Positions 51,580 through 61,697 of a stretch of 64,000 nt of DNA are shown here, in pieces. Source of the stretch: Pseudomonas frederiksbergensis (lineage in GTDB: Bacteria; Pseudomonadota; Gammaproteobacteria; Pseudomonadales; Pseudomonadaceae). Where the stretch lies: the NCBI RefSeq assembly GCF_003732705.1, contig NZ_MOBR01000041.1, positions 267,359 to 331,358 of the forward strand, in the 5' to 3' direction. The translations under genes were made by a program, and so were the position numbers. Under the pieces are notes generated by a model. That model saw only the letters and a program-made list of their open reading frames with translations. It did no database searches and was not told the DNA's origin. The first letter of the stretch is position 1; each line of letters begins with the position of its first letter.

Positions 51580-52173
51580 ATGCCCAAGGTCGGTATGCAA
51601 CCCATCCGCCGCCAGCAATTGATCGAAGCCACATTGCAGGCTGTCGATCAGGTCGGAATGGGGGACGCCAGCATTGCGCTGATCGCCCGTTTGGCCGGTG
51701 TCTCGAATGGCATCATCAGTCACTATTTTCAGGACAAGAATGGCCTGATCGCCGCCACCATGCGGTATCTGATGAGCGTCCTCAGCGAGAACGTCACCGC
51801 GCGTCGTCAGGCGCTGGCCGATGACAGCCCACGGGCTCATCTGCAGGTGATTATCGAAGGCAACTTCGACGCCAGCCAGGTCAATGGCCCGGCAATGAAA
51901 ACCTGGCTGGCCTTCTGGGCCACCAGCATGCACCAGCCGTCTTTGCACAGGTTGCAGCGGATCAACGATCACCGCCTGTATTCCAACCTGTGCTGCCAGT
52001 TCCGCCGTGTATTGCCGCTCGATGAAGCGCGCAACGCCGCCCGTGGCCTGGCAGCCCTCATTGACGGCTTGTGGTTGCGCGGCGCGCTGTCGGGAGATGC
52101 TTTCGACACCGGGCAGGCGCAACAGATCGCTTACGAATACATGGATTTCCAATTGGCCAAGCAGGTGAGCTAG
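51580..52173 (+). CDS. betI: Choline-responsive repressor BetI
   Basis: A 197-residue TetR-family repressor. The HTH is in DASIALIARLAGVSNGIISHYFQDKNGLI (residues ~28-56). The C-terminal ligand pocket binds choline. The ATG at 51580 (MPKVGMQPIRRQQLIEATL) has GGAG nine bases upstream and gives the usual length; an ATG nine bases earlier overlaps that site. First gene of betIBA. Confidence 0.95.
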   Translation: MPKVGMQPIRRQQLIEATLQAVDQVGMGDASIALIARLAGVSNGIISHYFQDKNGLIAATMRYLMSVLSENVTARRQALADDSPRAHLQVIIEGNFDASQVNGPAMKTWLAFWATSMHQPSLHRLQRINDHRLYSNLCCQFRRVLPLDEARNAARGLAALIDGLWLRGALSGDAFDTGQAQQIAYEYMDFQLAKQVS

Positions 52174-52272
52174 AGCACACATAACCGCTCAGCCCCTGAA
52201 CCGTCACCGACCGCCAACGCTCCACGGCACCCGGTGACCAACGCCAACCACTTATGCACTTGCGAGGACACT

Positions 52273-53745
52273 ATGGCCCGTTTCGAACTGCAAAAACTCT
52301 ACATCGATGGCGGTTACTCCGACGCTAGCAGCGACGCCACCTTCGAAGCCATCAACCCGGCTAACGGTGAAGTCCTCGCAAAAGTACAGCGTGCGACATT
52401 CGACGACGTCGAACGCGCAGTGGTCAGCGCCGAAAAGGGTCAGAAAATCTGGGCTGCGATGACCGCCATGGAGCGTTCGCGCATCCTGCGTCGCGCCGTC
52501 GACATCCTGCGCGAGCGCAACGATGAACTGGCCGCCCTGGAAACCCTGGACACCGGCAAATCCTTCTCCGAAACCAAGTACGTCGACATCGTCACCGGCG
52601 CTGACGTGCTGGAATACTACGCAGGCCTGGTGCCCGCCATCGAAGGCGAGCAAATCCCGCTGCGCACCACGTCGTTCGTCTACACCCGTCGCGAGCCACT
52701 GGGCGTCGTCGCCGGTATCGGCGCGTGGAACTACCCGATCCAGATCGCCCTGTGGAAATCCGCACCGGCCCTGGCGGCCGGTAACGCGATGATCTTCAAG
52801 CCAAGTGAAGTCACCTCACTGACCACCCTGAAACTGGCCGAGATCTACACCGAAGCCGGCGTTCCGGCGGGCGTGTTCAACGTTCTGACCGGCAGCGGCC
52901 GTGAAGTCGGCACCTGGCTGACCGAGCACCCGCGCATCGAAAAAATCTCCTTCACCGGCGGCACCGACACCGGCAAGAAGGTCATGGCCAGCGCTTCGAG
53001 CTCTTCGCTCAAAGAAGTGACCATGGAACTGGGCGGCAAATCCCCGCTGATCATTTTCGACGACGCCGACCTCGATCGCGCCGCCGACACCGCGATGATG
53101 GCCAACTTCTACAGCTCCGGTCAGGTCTGCACCAACGGCACTCGCGTGTTTGTACCGACTCACCTCAAGGCTGCTTTCGAAGCCAAGATCGCCGAGCGCG
53201 TTGCGCGCATCCGCATCGGTAACCCGGAAGACGAAAACACCAACTTCGGCCCACTGGTCAGCTTCGCCCACATGGAAAGCGTGTTGGGCTACATCGCCAA
53301 AGGTAAGGAAGAAGGCGCTCGCGTCCTGTGCGGCGGCTCCCGTCTGACCGAAGGCGACCTGGCCAAAGGCGCGTTCGTGGCACCGACCGTGTTCACCGAC
53401 TGCACCGACGAGATGACCATCGTTCGCGAAGAAATCTTCGGCCCGGTGATGGCGATCCTGACCTACGACACCGAAGAAGAAGTGATCCGTCGTGCCAACG
53501 ACACCGACTTCGGCCTGGCCGCCGGCATCGTCACCAAAGACCTGAACCGCGCCCACCGCGTGATTCATCAACTGGAAGCCGGTATCTGCTGGATCAACGC
53601 CTGGGGCGAGTCCGACGCGAAAATGCCGGTCGGCGGCTACAAGCAGTCGGGTGTTGGCCGCGAGAACGGGATCACTTCGCTGAACAACTTCACACGCATC
53701 AAATCGGTACAGGTCGAACTGGGCGATTACGCCTCGGTTTTCTAA
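52273..53745 (+). CDS. betB: Betaine aldehyde dehydrogenase
   Basis: A 490-residue NAD(P)-dependent aldehyde dehydrogenase oxidising betaine aldehyde to glycine betaine. The catalytic Cys286 (SSGQVCTNGTRVF) and general base Glu252 (TMELGGKSP) are in the same positions as in the P. aeruginosa enzyme. Cofactor motif FTGGTDTGKKV. The ATG at 52273 (MARFELQKLYIDG) has GAGGA upstream. Confidence 0.97.
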   Translation: MARFELQKLYIDGGYSDASSDATFEAINPANGEVLAKVQRATFDDVERAVVSAEKGQKIWAAMTAMERSRILRRAVDILRERNDELAALETLDTGKSFSETKYVDIVTGADVLEYYAGLVPAIEGEQIPLRTTSFVYTRREPLGVVAGIGAWNYPIQIALWKSAPALAAGNAMIFKPSEVTSLTTLKLAEIYTEAGVPAGVFNVLTGSGREVGTWLTEHPRIEKISFTGGTDTGKKVMASASSSSLKEVTMELGGKSPLIIFDDADLDRAADTAMMANFYSSGQVCTNGTRVFVPTHLKAAFEAKIAERVARIRIGNPEDENTNFGPLVSFAHMESVLGYIAKGKEEGARVLCGGSRLTEGDLAKGAFVAPTVFTDCTDEMTIVREEIFGPVMAILTYDTEEEVIRRANDTDFGLAAGIVTKDLNRAHRVIHQLEAGICWINAWGESDAKMPVGGYKQSGVGRENGITSLNNFTRIKSVQVELGDYASVF

Positions 53746-53771
53746 GACGCCAGATATGCGTCGCCTGTGAT

Positions 53772-53870
53772 GCCGTCATCGCGGGCAAGCCATGCTCCTA
53801 CAGGAATGGGAGTTGCCGCAGGTTTTGTGCACGACGCCAACCTGTAGGAGCAAGGCTTGCCCGCGATCGA
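53772..53870. repeat. Paired REP element between betB and betA
   Basis: Inverted units GCGGGCAAGCCATGCTCC and complement separated by about 40 bases, within the bet operon. Confidence 0.85.
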
Positions 53871-53935
53871 GTGCGAAGCACTCGCAAGGCCTCAAGGCAC
53901 TTTCGACCTGCCACCATTCAAAGAGGGTGCATTTA

Positions 53936-55639
53936 ATGTCCCAAGAATACGATTACATCATCATCGGTGCCGGCTCGGCCGGTAACACACTTGCGACCCG
54001 TCTGACTGAAGACGAAGGCGTCACCGTCCTGCTGCTCGAAGCGGGCGGCCCGGATTACCGTTTCGACTTCCGCACACAAATGCCGGCCGCCCTGGCGTTC
54101 CCGCTGCAAGGTCGTCGCTACAACTGGGCGTACGAAACCGATCCAGAGCCACACATGGACGGTCGCCGGATGGAATGCGGTCGCGGCAAGGGCCTCGGCG
54201 GTTCTTCGCTGATCAACGGCATGTGCTACATCCGTGGCAACGCGATGGACTACGACAACTGGTCGAAACTGCCAGGTCTGGAAGATTGGGATTACCTGAA
54301 CTGCCTGCCGTACTTCCGCAAAGCTGAAACCCGCGACATCGGCCCGAACGACTACCACGGTGGCGACGGTCCGGTCAGCGTGACCACGCCAAAGGCCGGC
54401 AACAACCCGCTGTTCCACGCGATGGTTGAAGCAGGCGTGCAGGCCGGTTATCCGCGCACCGAAGACTTGAACGGCTACCAGCAAGAAGGCTTCGGCCCGA
54501 TGGACCGTACCGTGACGCCGAACGGCCGTCGCGCCAGCACCGCTCGCGGTTACCTGGACACGGCCAAGAAGCGTTCGACCCTGACCATCGTCACCCACGC
54601 CCTGACCGACAAGATTCTGTTCGAAGGCAAGCGTGCGGTCGGCGTGCGTTACCTGATCGGCGCCGCCGAAGAGCGCGTTGAAGCCAAGGCGCGCAAGGAA
54701 GTGCTGCTGTGCTCCGGCGCCATCGCCTCGCCGCAGATCCTGCAACGCTCCGGCGTCGGCCCGGCCGAACTGCTGAACAAGCTCGACATCCCGGTGGTCC
54801 ACGACCTGCCAGGCGTCGGCGAAAACCTGCAGGATCACCTTGAGCTGTACCTGCAATACGCCTGCACCCAACCGGTTTCGCTGTACCCGTCGCTGCTCTG
54901 GTACAACCAGCCGGCCATCGGTGCCGAGTGGCTGTTCAACGGCACCGGCATCGGTGCCAGCAACCAGTTCGAAGCCGGCGGTTTCATCCGTACCCGCGAA
55001 GAATTCGATTGGCCGAACATCCAGTACCACTTCCTGCCGGTGGCGATTAACTACAACGGCAGCAACGGTGTGAAAGAGCACGGCTTCCAGGCGCACATGG
55101 GTTCCATGCGTTCGCCAAGCCGCGGTCGCGTTCAGGCCAAGTCGAAGGATCCGCGCGAGTACCCGAGCATCCTCTTCAACTACATGGCCACCGAGCAAGA
55201 CTGGCAGGAATTCCGCGACGGCATCCGCCTGACCCGTGAAATCATGCAACAGCCTGCGCTGGACGCTTACCGTGGCCGCGAAATCAGCCCGGGCATCGAC
55301 GTGCAAACCGATGAACAACTCGACAAGTTCATCCGCGAACACGCCGAAACCGCGTTCCACCCGTCCTGCTCCTGCAAAATGGGCACCGACGAGATGGCCG
55401 TGGTTGACGCTGAAGGCCGCGTGCACGGCATGCAGAGCCTGCGGGTGGTCGATGCCTCGATCATGCCGATCATCACCACCGGCAACCTGAACGCGCCAAC
55501 GATCATGATCGCCGAGAAAATCGCCGACAAGATCCGTGGCCGCCAGCCATTGCCGCGCAGCACCGCCGCCTACTTCGTGGCCGGCGATGCACCGGTGCGT
55601 GGCAAGCCGATGCGGGATGTGAGTCCTACCGCGCAGTAA
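53936..55639 (+). CDS. betA: Choline dehydrogenase
   Basis: A 567-residue GMC-family FAD enzyme that oxidises choline to betaine aldehyde at the membrane, passing electrons to the respiratory chain. FAD motif IIGAGSAGN (residues 8-16), GLGGSSLINGM, and the catalytic His region in ETAFHPSCSCKMG and TTGNLNAPTIMIAEK. The ATG at 53936 (MSQEYDYIIIGAG) has GAGGG upstream. Last gene of the bet operon. Confidence 0.97.
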   Translation: MSQEYDYIIIGAGSAGNTLATRLTEDEGVTVLLLEAGGPDYRFDFRTQMPAALAFPLQGRRYNWAYETDPEPHMDGRRMECGRGKGLGGSSLINGMCYIRGNAMDYDNWSKLPGLEDWDYLNCLPYFRKAETRDIGPNDYHGGDGPVSVTTPKAGNNPLFHAMVEAGVQAGYPRTEDLNGYQQEGFGPMDRTVTPNGRRASTARGYLDTAKKRSTLTIVTHALTDKILFEGKRAVGVRYLIGAAEERVEAKARKEVLLCSGAIASPQILQRSGVGPAELLNKLDIPVVHDLPGVGENLQDHLELYLQYACTQPVSLYPSLLWYNQPAIGAEWLFNGTGIGASNQFEAGGFIRTREEFDWPNIQYHFLPVAINYNGSNGVKEHGFQAHMGSMRSPSRGRVQAKSKDPREYPSILFNYMATEQDWQEFRDGIRLTREIMQQPALDAYRGREISPGIDVQTDEQLDKFIREHAETAFHPSCSCKMGTDEMAVVDAEGRVHGMQSLRVVDASIMPIITTGNLNAPTIMIAEKIADKIRGRQPLPRSTAAYFVAGDAPVRGKPMRDVSPTAQ

Positions 55640-55658
55640 GACAGTTACACCGCGGTGC

Positions 55659-55732
55659 GGCCTTCGCGGGCAAGCCTCGCTCCTACAGGGGATCGTGTTT
55701 CCTTGTAGGAGCGAGGCTTGCCCGCGAAGGCG
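55659..55732. repeat. Paired REP element after betA
   Basis: Compact inverted pair of CGGGCAAGCCTCGCTCCTAC units with a 20-base interior, 20 bases after the betA stop. It may act as the 3' structure of the operon. Confidence 0.85.
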
Positions 55733-55896
55733 TCTCACCAGGCGACACATCTCTACCTGACACACCCCGGTAATCCTTTCCCACACCGCTTCGCCCTTGA
55801 TCCTACCCCCCGCCCAGGCCTAATCTAGCGCCACGCAAACGTTTCACCCCCTCGCCGTACCGATACGCCGCTTCTCCAGACCAAGGAGGTTTTCGA

Positions 55897-57339
55897 ATGT
55901 TCGATTTCCACCCCCAGCTCAAGCAGCGCTTCGCTGCCTTGCGCACGGGCGCTGAATTCTTTTCGCTGCGTTATGTACGTGAGTCCGGCCAGTACCTGTC
56001 GGTGCGCAAGAATGTCGCCGAACCGCCAAGCCTGAGCCGTGACGAAGGCGCGATGCTGACCGTGCGGGTCAACGGTGTCGAAGCCTACGCCGCGACCAAC
56101 GACCTGTCGCAACAAGGCCTGCAAGCCGCACTGGACAAGGCCGAGCAACAAGCCCGTCGCCTCAAGCCCCACGCCTTGCTCGACCTGAGCACGCAGATCG
56201 TTTCCAGCGACCGCGCCGACTACCTGTCGCCGAACCTCGACCAGCCCTTCCCTTCCTTGAGCGATTGCTACCAACTGCTCGGCGCCGAATCCGCCGCCGT
56301 GCCCAAGGACGAGCGGCTGGTGAACTGGCAGGTGAGCATCGGCATCACCAACGTTGAACAGATTTACCTCAGCAGTGCCGGCGCCGAACTGCGCCAGGCT
56401 CAGCGTTTCGTCTACCCGAGCCTGGAAGTCACCGCCTACGACGGCAACGACAGCCAGACCCGCACCCTGGGCCGCGAAAACTTCGGCCAACAGGGCGGTT
56501 TCGATGTAATCAGCCGCTGTGGACTGGTCGGCGCCGGGCCGAAAATTGCCGATCAGGCCCTGCAATTGCTGCTGGCACCCAACACCCCGCAAGGCCCGCG
56601 TGACCTGCTGTTGATGCCGGACCAGATGATGCTGCAGATCCACGAATCCATCGGCCACCCGCTGGAACTGGACCGCATCCTCGGTGATGAGCGCAATTAC
56701 GCCGGCACCAGTTTCGTCAAGGCCGAGGACTTCGGCAGCCTGCAATACGGCTCTAAACTGCTCAACGTGACCTTCGACCCGGACATTCCCGAACAGCTCG
56801 CCAGCTACGGCCATGACGACGACGGCAGCGCCGCGAGCAAGCAATTCCTGATCAAGGAAGGCCTGTTGCTGCGGCCATTGGGCGGCGCGCTGTCGCAATT
56901 CCGTGCTGGCATGGACGGCGTGGCCAACAGCCGCGCTTGCGGCTGGAACCGCCCACCGATCGACCGCATGGCCAACCTCAACATCGAACCCGGCGATCAA
57001 CCGCTGGAGCAGATGATCGGCAATATCGAAAACGGCATTTTGATGCGCACCAACCGCTCCTGGTCCATCGACGATGCGCGCAACAAGTTCCAGTTCGGTT
57101 GCGAGTGGGGCCAGTTGATCGAAAACGGCGAACTCAAAGGCGTGGTCAAGAACCCGAACTACCGGGCGATTTCCGCGCAGTTCTGGAAAAGCCTCAGCGC
57201 CGTCGGCGACGCCAACACCGTCAAGGTTTTGGGCACGCCGAACTGCGGCAAGGGCGAGCCGAATCAGGTGATCCGCGTCGGCCATGCGTCGCCAGCCTGT
57301 GTGTTCAACAATGTGGATGTGTTTGGGGGAGATGCCTGA
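55897..57339 (+). CDS. TldD-like metalloprotease subunit
   Basis: A 480-residue protein of the TldD/PmbA family. It has the zinc-protease motif HESIGHPLELDR (HExxH starting near residue 250) and the third-ligand region GTPNCGKG (Cys450), as in active TldD. Its stop overlaps the next gene, a TldE-like partner, by one base. TldD/TldE pairs cleave small or unfolded peptides and process some bacteriocins. The pair's N-terminus (MFDFHPQLKQRFAALRTG) differs from housekeeping TldD, so this is probably a paralogous pair with its own substrate. AAGGAGG precedes the ATG. Confidence 0.88.
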   Translation: MFDFHPQLKQRFAALRTGAEFFSLRYVRESGQYLSVRKNVAEPPSLSRDEGAMLTVRVNGVEAYAATNDLSQQGLQAALDKAEQQARRLKPHALLDLSTQIVSSDRADYLSPNLDQPFPSLSDCYQLLGAESAAVPKDERLVNWQVSIGITNVEQIYLSSAGAELRQAQRFVYPSLEVTAYDGNDSQTRTLGRENFGQQGGFDVISRCGLVGAGPKIADQALQLLLAPNTPQGPRDLLLMPDQMMLQIHESIGHPLELDRILGDERNYAGTSFVKAEDFGSLQYGSKLLNVTFDPDIPEQLASYGHDDDGSAASKQFLIKEGLLLRPLGGALSQFRAGMDGVANSRACGWNRPPIDRMANLNIEPGDQPLEQMIGNIENGILMRTNRSWSIDDARNKFQFGCEWGQLIENGELKGVVKNPNYRAISAQFWKSLSAVGDANTVKVLGTPNCGKGEPNQVIRVGHASPACVFNNVDVFGGDA

Positions 57340-58676
57340 TGAGCACTTCAAAAAATCAGGTCGAATCCTTCAAGGCGCTGGTCACCTGGCTGCGCGGGGC
57401 GATTCAAGAACCGGAACAATTCACCCTCAGCCACGCCGCCGAATCCTCGGCCTTCGTGCGCTTCAACCACGCCAAGGTGCGTCAGGCCGGGCAGGTGCAG
57501 CAGGCGAGCGTCGGTTTCAAACTGATCAACGAAGGACGCCACGCCGACCTGCACATCACCCTGTCCGGCGATGCCGAAACCGATATCCAGCGTCTGGCCG
57601 AAGGCCTGCAACAACTGCGCGAGACCTTGCCGCTGCTACCGGCAGATCCTTACCTGCTGCTCAACCACAACGGCTGGCAGAGCAAAAACGTGCAGGACCA
57701 TCCGCTGCCGGACACCGAGCAGGTTGTCGCTGAAATCACCCAGGCCGCCGAAGGGCTGGACTTGGTGGGTTTCTATGCGGCTGGCCCGATCAGTCGCGGT
57801 TTCGCCAGTTCTTCGGGCGCGTTCGGCTGGCATCAGGCCAACAGCTTCAACTTTGACTTCAGCCTGTTCCATGACAACGGCCAAGCGGTGAAAGCCAGTT
57901 ACGCCGGGCACGACTGGAACAGCGAAGGTTTTGCCAAGCGGTTTGCCCAGGCGCGCGAGCAGTTGGCGTTTCTTGGTCGGCCATTGCGCACCTTGGCGCC
58001 GGGCCAGTACCGCGCTTACCTCGCGCCGGCGGCCATGGAAGAAATCATGGACATGCTCGGCTGGGGCGGTTTTTCGGCGCAGTCGATTGCCAGCAAGAAC
58101 AGTCCGTTGCAGAAGCTCTACGCGGGGGATCAGTCGTTCAGCCCGCTAGTGTCCGTCGATGAGAAAGTCAGCGGTTCCCTGAGCCCGGCGTTTTCCGGTG
58201 AAGGTTACCCGCGCAGCGACTTGGGGTTGATCGTCGAAGGCAAGGCCGGCGCGCAAATGGTCAGCTCGCGCAGCGCGGCTGAGTATGGCCTGACGGCCAA
58301 CGGTGCGGGTGGCGGTGAAATGCCGAGTGCATTGAACATGGCGGCCGGCGGGTTGCCGGAAGCCGAGATTCTCAAGCAACTGGGCACGGGGTTGTACATC
58401 AGTAACCTCTGGTACTTGAACTACTCCGACCAACCCGCCGCACGCCTGACCGGCATGACGCGGTTTGCGACGTTCTGGGTCGAGAACGGCGAGATCCAGG
58501 CGCCGGTCAGCACCATGCGTTTCGATGACAGCGCCTATAGCTTGCTCGGTTCGCAACTGGAGGCCTTGACCCAGGAGCGCGAGTTGCTGCTATCGGCGAG
58601 CACCTACAGCCAGCGGGCGACGGCATCGGCGTTGTTGCCGGGGGCGCTCGTCAGCCGATTGACCCTGACCCTCTGA
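57339..58676 (+). CDS. TldE/PmbA-like partner subunit
   Basis: A 445-residue TldD/PmbA-family protein without the HExxH motif, as expected for the non-catalytic TldE-type partner. The family C-terminal region (SSSGAFGWHQAN, GEMPSALNMAAGG, and a glycine-rich FSGEGYPRSDLGLI) is present. The ATG shares one base with the stop of the TldD-like gene, so the two are translationally coupled in a stoichiometric pair. No candidate peptide substrate gene is visible next to it. A REPIN follows five bases after the stop. Confidence 0.85.
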   Translation: MSTSKNQVESFKALVTWLRGAIQEPEQFTLSHAAESSAFVRFNHAKVRQAGQVQQASVGFKLINEGRHADLHITLSGDAETDIQRLAEGLQQLRETLPLLPADPYLLLNHNGWQSKNVQDHPLPDTEQVVAEITQAAEGLDLVGFYAAGPISRGFASSSGAFGWHQANSFNFDFSLFHDNGQAVKASYAGHDWNSEGFAKRFAQAREQLAFLGRPLRTLAPGQYRAYLAPAAMEEIMDMLGWGGFSAQSIASKNSPLQKLYAGDQSFSPLVSVDEKVSGSLSPAFSGEGYPRSDLGLIVEGKAGAQMVSSRSAAEYGLTANGAGGGEMPSALNMAAGGLPEAEILKQLGTGLYISNLWYLNYSDQPAARLTGMTRFATFWVENGEIQAPVSTMRFDDSAYSLLGSQLEALTQERELLLSASTYSQRATASALLPGALVSRLTLTL

Positions 58677-58680
58677 CCCA

Positions 58681-58793
58681 GATCGTTCCCACGCTCTGCG
58701 TGGGAATGCAGCCCGGGACGCTCCGCGTCCCAATTGCAGGCGTGACGCGGAGCGTCACAGGATGCATTCCCACGCGGAGCGTGGGAACGATCA
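58681..58793. repeat. REPIN before the MFS gene
   Basis: A complete REPIN, GATCGTTCCCACGC ends, in the 146-base gap between the TldE-like gene and the exporter. Confidence 0.92.
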
Positions 58794-58822
58794 TCGTCGT
58801 CATTTAAATCAAATGAGGTCCC

Positions 58823-60250
58823 ATGCCCAACCGCCCAGCTCTCGACCCCGTCACCGCCCGCTGGTTGCCGTGGGTCGTCGCCATCGCCTTCTTCATGCAG
58901 TCCCTCGACGGGACCATCCTCAACACCGCCCTGCCGGCCATGGCCCTGGACCTGGCGGAAAACCCGCTGCGCATGCAAGGCGTGATCATCGCCTACATGC
59001 TCACCGTCGCTTTGCTGATCCCCGCCTCGGGCTGGATCGCCGACCGTTTCGGCACCAAGAAGATCTTCTTCGGCGCGATCCTGCTGTTCAGCATCGGCTC
59101 GTTGCTCTGCGCGTTGTCGAGCACCCTGACCATGCTGATCGGCGCCCGGATCATTCAAGGCTTGGGCGGTGCCTTGATGCTGCCGGTGGGCAGGCTGGTG
59201 GTGCTGCGGGCTTATCCGCGTTCAGAGCTGGTGCGGATCATGGGGTTCATCACCATTCCCGGTCTGCTCGGCCCGTTGCTCGGCCCGACCACCGGCGGCT
59301 GGATGGTGCAGTACCTGTCGTGGCACTGGATCTTTTTGATCAACCTGCCGGTCGGCGTGATCGGTTGCTACGCCGTGTGGAAATTCATCCCGGATTTGCG
59401 TGGCAGCGAACGCACCCGTTTCGATGGCCTCGGCTTTCTGCTGTTCGGCGCGGCGATGGTGCTGATCACCATCGCCATGGAAGGCCTCGGTGAATTGCAC
59501 CTGCCGCACCTTCGCGTGATGTTGCTGTTGTTCGGCGGCATGGCGTGTCTGGCCGCCTATTGGCTGCGGGCCGGACACATCGATAATCCGCTGTTCGCGC
59601 CGTCGCTGTTCAAGACCCGGACGTTCGCCGTCGGTATTCTCGGCAACCTGTTTGCCCGTTTGGGCAGCGGCGCCCTGCCCTTTCTCGTGCCGTTACTGCT
59701 GCAAGTGGCGTTGGGGTATTCGCCTTCCCAGGCCGGGATGAGCATGTTGCCCTTGGCGGCGGCGGCGATGTTTGCCAAATCCGTGGCGCGACCGCTGATC
59801 GAACGCTTCGGTTATCGCATCATCCTGACCGGCAACACGTTGGCGCTGGGCATCATGCTGGCGGCCATGGGCCTGGTCAGCGAGCAAACGCCGTATTGGC
59901 TGCTGCTGGTGATGCTGGCGATTGCCGGCGCGATCAACTCCTTGCAGTTCACCGCGATGAACACCGTGACCCTGATCGACCTCGACGACGCCAGCGCCAG
60001 CAGCGGCAACAGCTTGCTGTCGGTGGTGGCGCAATTGTCCTTGAGCCTCGGTGTGGCGTGTGCCGGCGCCCTGCTCGGCGGTTTCACGGCGGAGGTTGGA
60101 AACGATGGCGTGGAGACGGTTTTGGGCGCGTTCCAACTGACCTTCGTGACCGTCGGCGTCATGGCGATGCTGGCCGCGACGATCTTCTCGCAACTCTCAA
60201 AGGAAGACGGACGGCGCGTCAAGCGTCCGGAAGAACACATCGAACCTTAG
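58823..60250 (+). CDS. mdtD: MFS multidrug exporter (DHA2, MdtD-like)
   Basis: A 475-residue drug:H+ antiporter with 14 predicted membrane segments. The N-terminal motif FFMQSLDGTILNTALPAMA (motif D1), GWIADRFGTKKIFF (motif A) and LGPTTGGWMVQYLSWHWIFLINLPVG (motif C) are diagnostic of the 14-TMS DHA2 family, close to MdtD. The ATG at 58823 has GAGGTCCC upstream. It is followed by dbpA with 57 bases between. Substrates are not known. Confidence 0.88.
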   Translation: MPNRPALDPVTARWLPWVVAIAFFMQSLDGTILNTALPAMALDLAENPLRMQGVIIAYMLTVALLIPASGWIADRFGTKKIFFGAILLFSIGSLLCALSSTLTMLIGARIIQGLGGALMLPVGRLVVLRAYPRSELVRIMGFITIPGLLGPLLGPTTGGWMVQYLSWHWIFLINLPVGVIGCYAVWKFIPDLRGSERTRFDGLGFLLFGAAMVLITIAMEGLGELHLPHLRVMLLLFGGMACLAAYWLRAGHIDNPLFAPSLFKTRTFAVGILGNLFARLGSGALPFLVPLLLQVALGYSPSQAGMSMLPLAAAAMFAKSVARPLIERFGYRIILTGNTLALGIMLAAMGLVSEQTPYWLLLVMLAIAGAINSLQFTAMNTVTLIDLDDASASSGNSLLSVVAQLSLSLGVACAGALLGGFTAEVGNDGVETVLGAFQLTFVTVGVMAMLAATIFSQLSKEDGRRVKRPEEHIEP

Positions 60251-60307
60251 GGCCAACGGCCACGGGCCTGATACACTGCGCGACATTTTGTTTTGCAGGC
60301 CTGTCCC

Positions 60308-61693
60308 GTGACCACCATCGCCACCGCTTTTAATACTTTGCCGCTGTCCGCCGCCATGCTGGCTAACCTCGACTCTTTGGGTTATGCCGAGATGACGCCG
60401 ATCCAGGCGCAAAGCTTGCCGGTGATCCTCAAAGGGATGGACCTGATCGCCCAAGCCAAGACCGGCAGCGGCAAGACGGCTGCCTTCGGCATCGGCCTGC
60501 TGAACCCGATCAATCCGCGCTTCTTCGGTTGCCAGGCGCTGATCATTTGCCCGACCCGCGAGCTGGCGGACCAGGTGGCCAAAGAAATTCGTCGTCTGGC
60601 CCGTGCCGAAGACAACATCAAGGTCCTGACCCTGTGCGGCGGCGTGTCCCTTGGCCCGCAGATCGGTTCCCTGGAGCACGGCGCGCACATCATCGTCGGC
60701 ACCCCGGGCCGCATCCAGCAGCACCTGCGCAAAGGCTCGCTGATCCTGCATGGCCTGAACACCCTGATCCTCGACGAAGCCGATCGCATGCTGGACATGG
60801 GTTTCTACGATTCCATCGAAGAAATCATCGCCCAGACCCCGGAACGTCGCCAGACCCTGCTGTTCTCCGCCACCTATCCGACCGGCATCAAGCAGTTGGC
60901 CGCGAAGTTCATGCGCAACCCGCAGATCGTCAAGGCCGAAGCCTTCCACGACGACACGCAGATCGAGCAGCGCTTCTACGAAATCGCCCCGGATGAGCGC
61001 ATGAGCGCGGTGACCAAAGTACTCGGCCACTTCCGCCCGGCATCCACCGTGGCCTTCTGCTTCACCAAGCAGCAAGTTCAGGAAACCGTTGATCACCTGA
61101 CGTCCAAAGGCATTTCCGCCGTCGGCCTGCACGGCGATCTGGAACAGCGTGACCGCGATCAGGTACTGGCGATGTTCTCCAACCGCAGTACTTCGGTACT
61201 GGTCGCCACCGACGTCGCCGCTCGTGGCCTCGATATCGATGCGCTGGATATGGTGATCAACGTCGAACTGGCCCGCGATTCGGAAATCCACATTCACCGT
61301 GTTGGCCGTACCGGTCGCGCCGGTGAGAAAGGCATTGCAATCAGCCTGGTGGCGCCGTCCGAAGCCATCCGCGCCCAGGCCATCGAGAAACTGCAGCAGT
61401 CGCCGTTGAACTGGGACCAGATCGACAACCTCACCTCCCAGGGCGGCGCACCGCTGCTGCCGGTGATGAGCACCCTGTGCATCGGCGCTGGCCGTAAAGA
61501 CAAGGTGCGTCCGGGCGACATTCTGGGTGCACTGACTGGCGATGCCGGCATTCCGGGCGCCCAGGTGGGCAAGATTGCGATCTTCGACTTCCAGGCGTAT
61601 GTGGCGGTTGAGCGTGGCATCGCCAAACAGGCGTTGCAGCGCTTGAACGACGGCAAGATCAAGGGCCGCTCGTTGCGCGTGCGCATCCTCTGA
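60308..61693 (+). CDS. dbpA: ATP-dependent RNA helicase DbpA
   Basis: A 461-residue DEAD-box helicase that acts in large ribosomal subunit assembly on hairpin 92 of 23S rRNA. Motifs: Q region MTPIQAQSLP, Walker A AKTGSGKT, DEAD box LDEADRMLD, SAT, and HRVGRTGRAG. The C-terminal RRM-like DbpA domain (GAGRKDKVRPGDILGAL...GRSLRVRIL) is complete. I chose the GTG start at 60308 (VTTIATAFNTLPLS) as in homologues; the upstream TTG adds five residues. Confidence 0.95.
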   Translation: MTTIATAFNTLPLSAAMLANLDSLGYAEMTPIQAQSLPVILKGMDLIAQAKTGSGKTAAFGIGLLNPINPRFFGCQALIICPTRELADQVAKEIRRLARAEDNIKVLTLCGGVSLGPQIGSLEHGAHIIVGTPGRIQQHLRKGSLILHGLNTLILDEADRMLDMGFYDSIEEIIAQTPERRQTLLFSATYPTGIKQLAAKFMRNPQIVKAEAFHDDTQIEQRFYEIAPDERMSAVTKVLGHFRPASTVAFCFTKQQVQETVDHLTSKGISAVGLHGDLEQRDRDQVLAMFSNRSTSVLVATDVAARGLDIDALDMVINVELARDSEIHIHRVGRTGRAGEKGIAISLVAPSEAIRAQAIEKLQQSPLNWDQIDNLTSQGGAPLLPVMSTLCIGAGRKDKVRPGDILGALTGDAGIPGAQVGKIAIFDFQAYVAVERGIAKQALQRLNDGKIKGRSLRVRIL

Positions 61694-61697
61694 ACCT

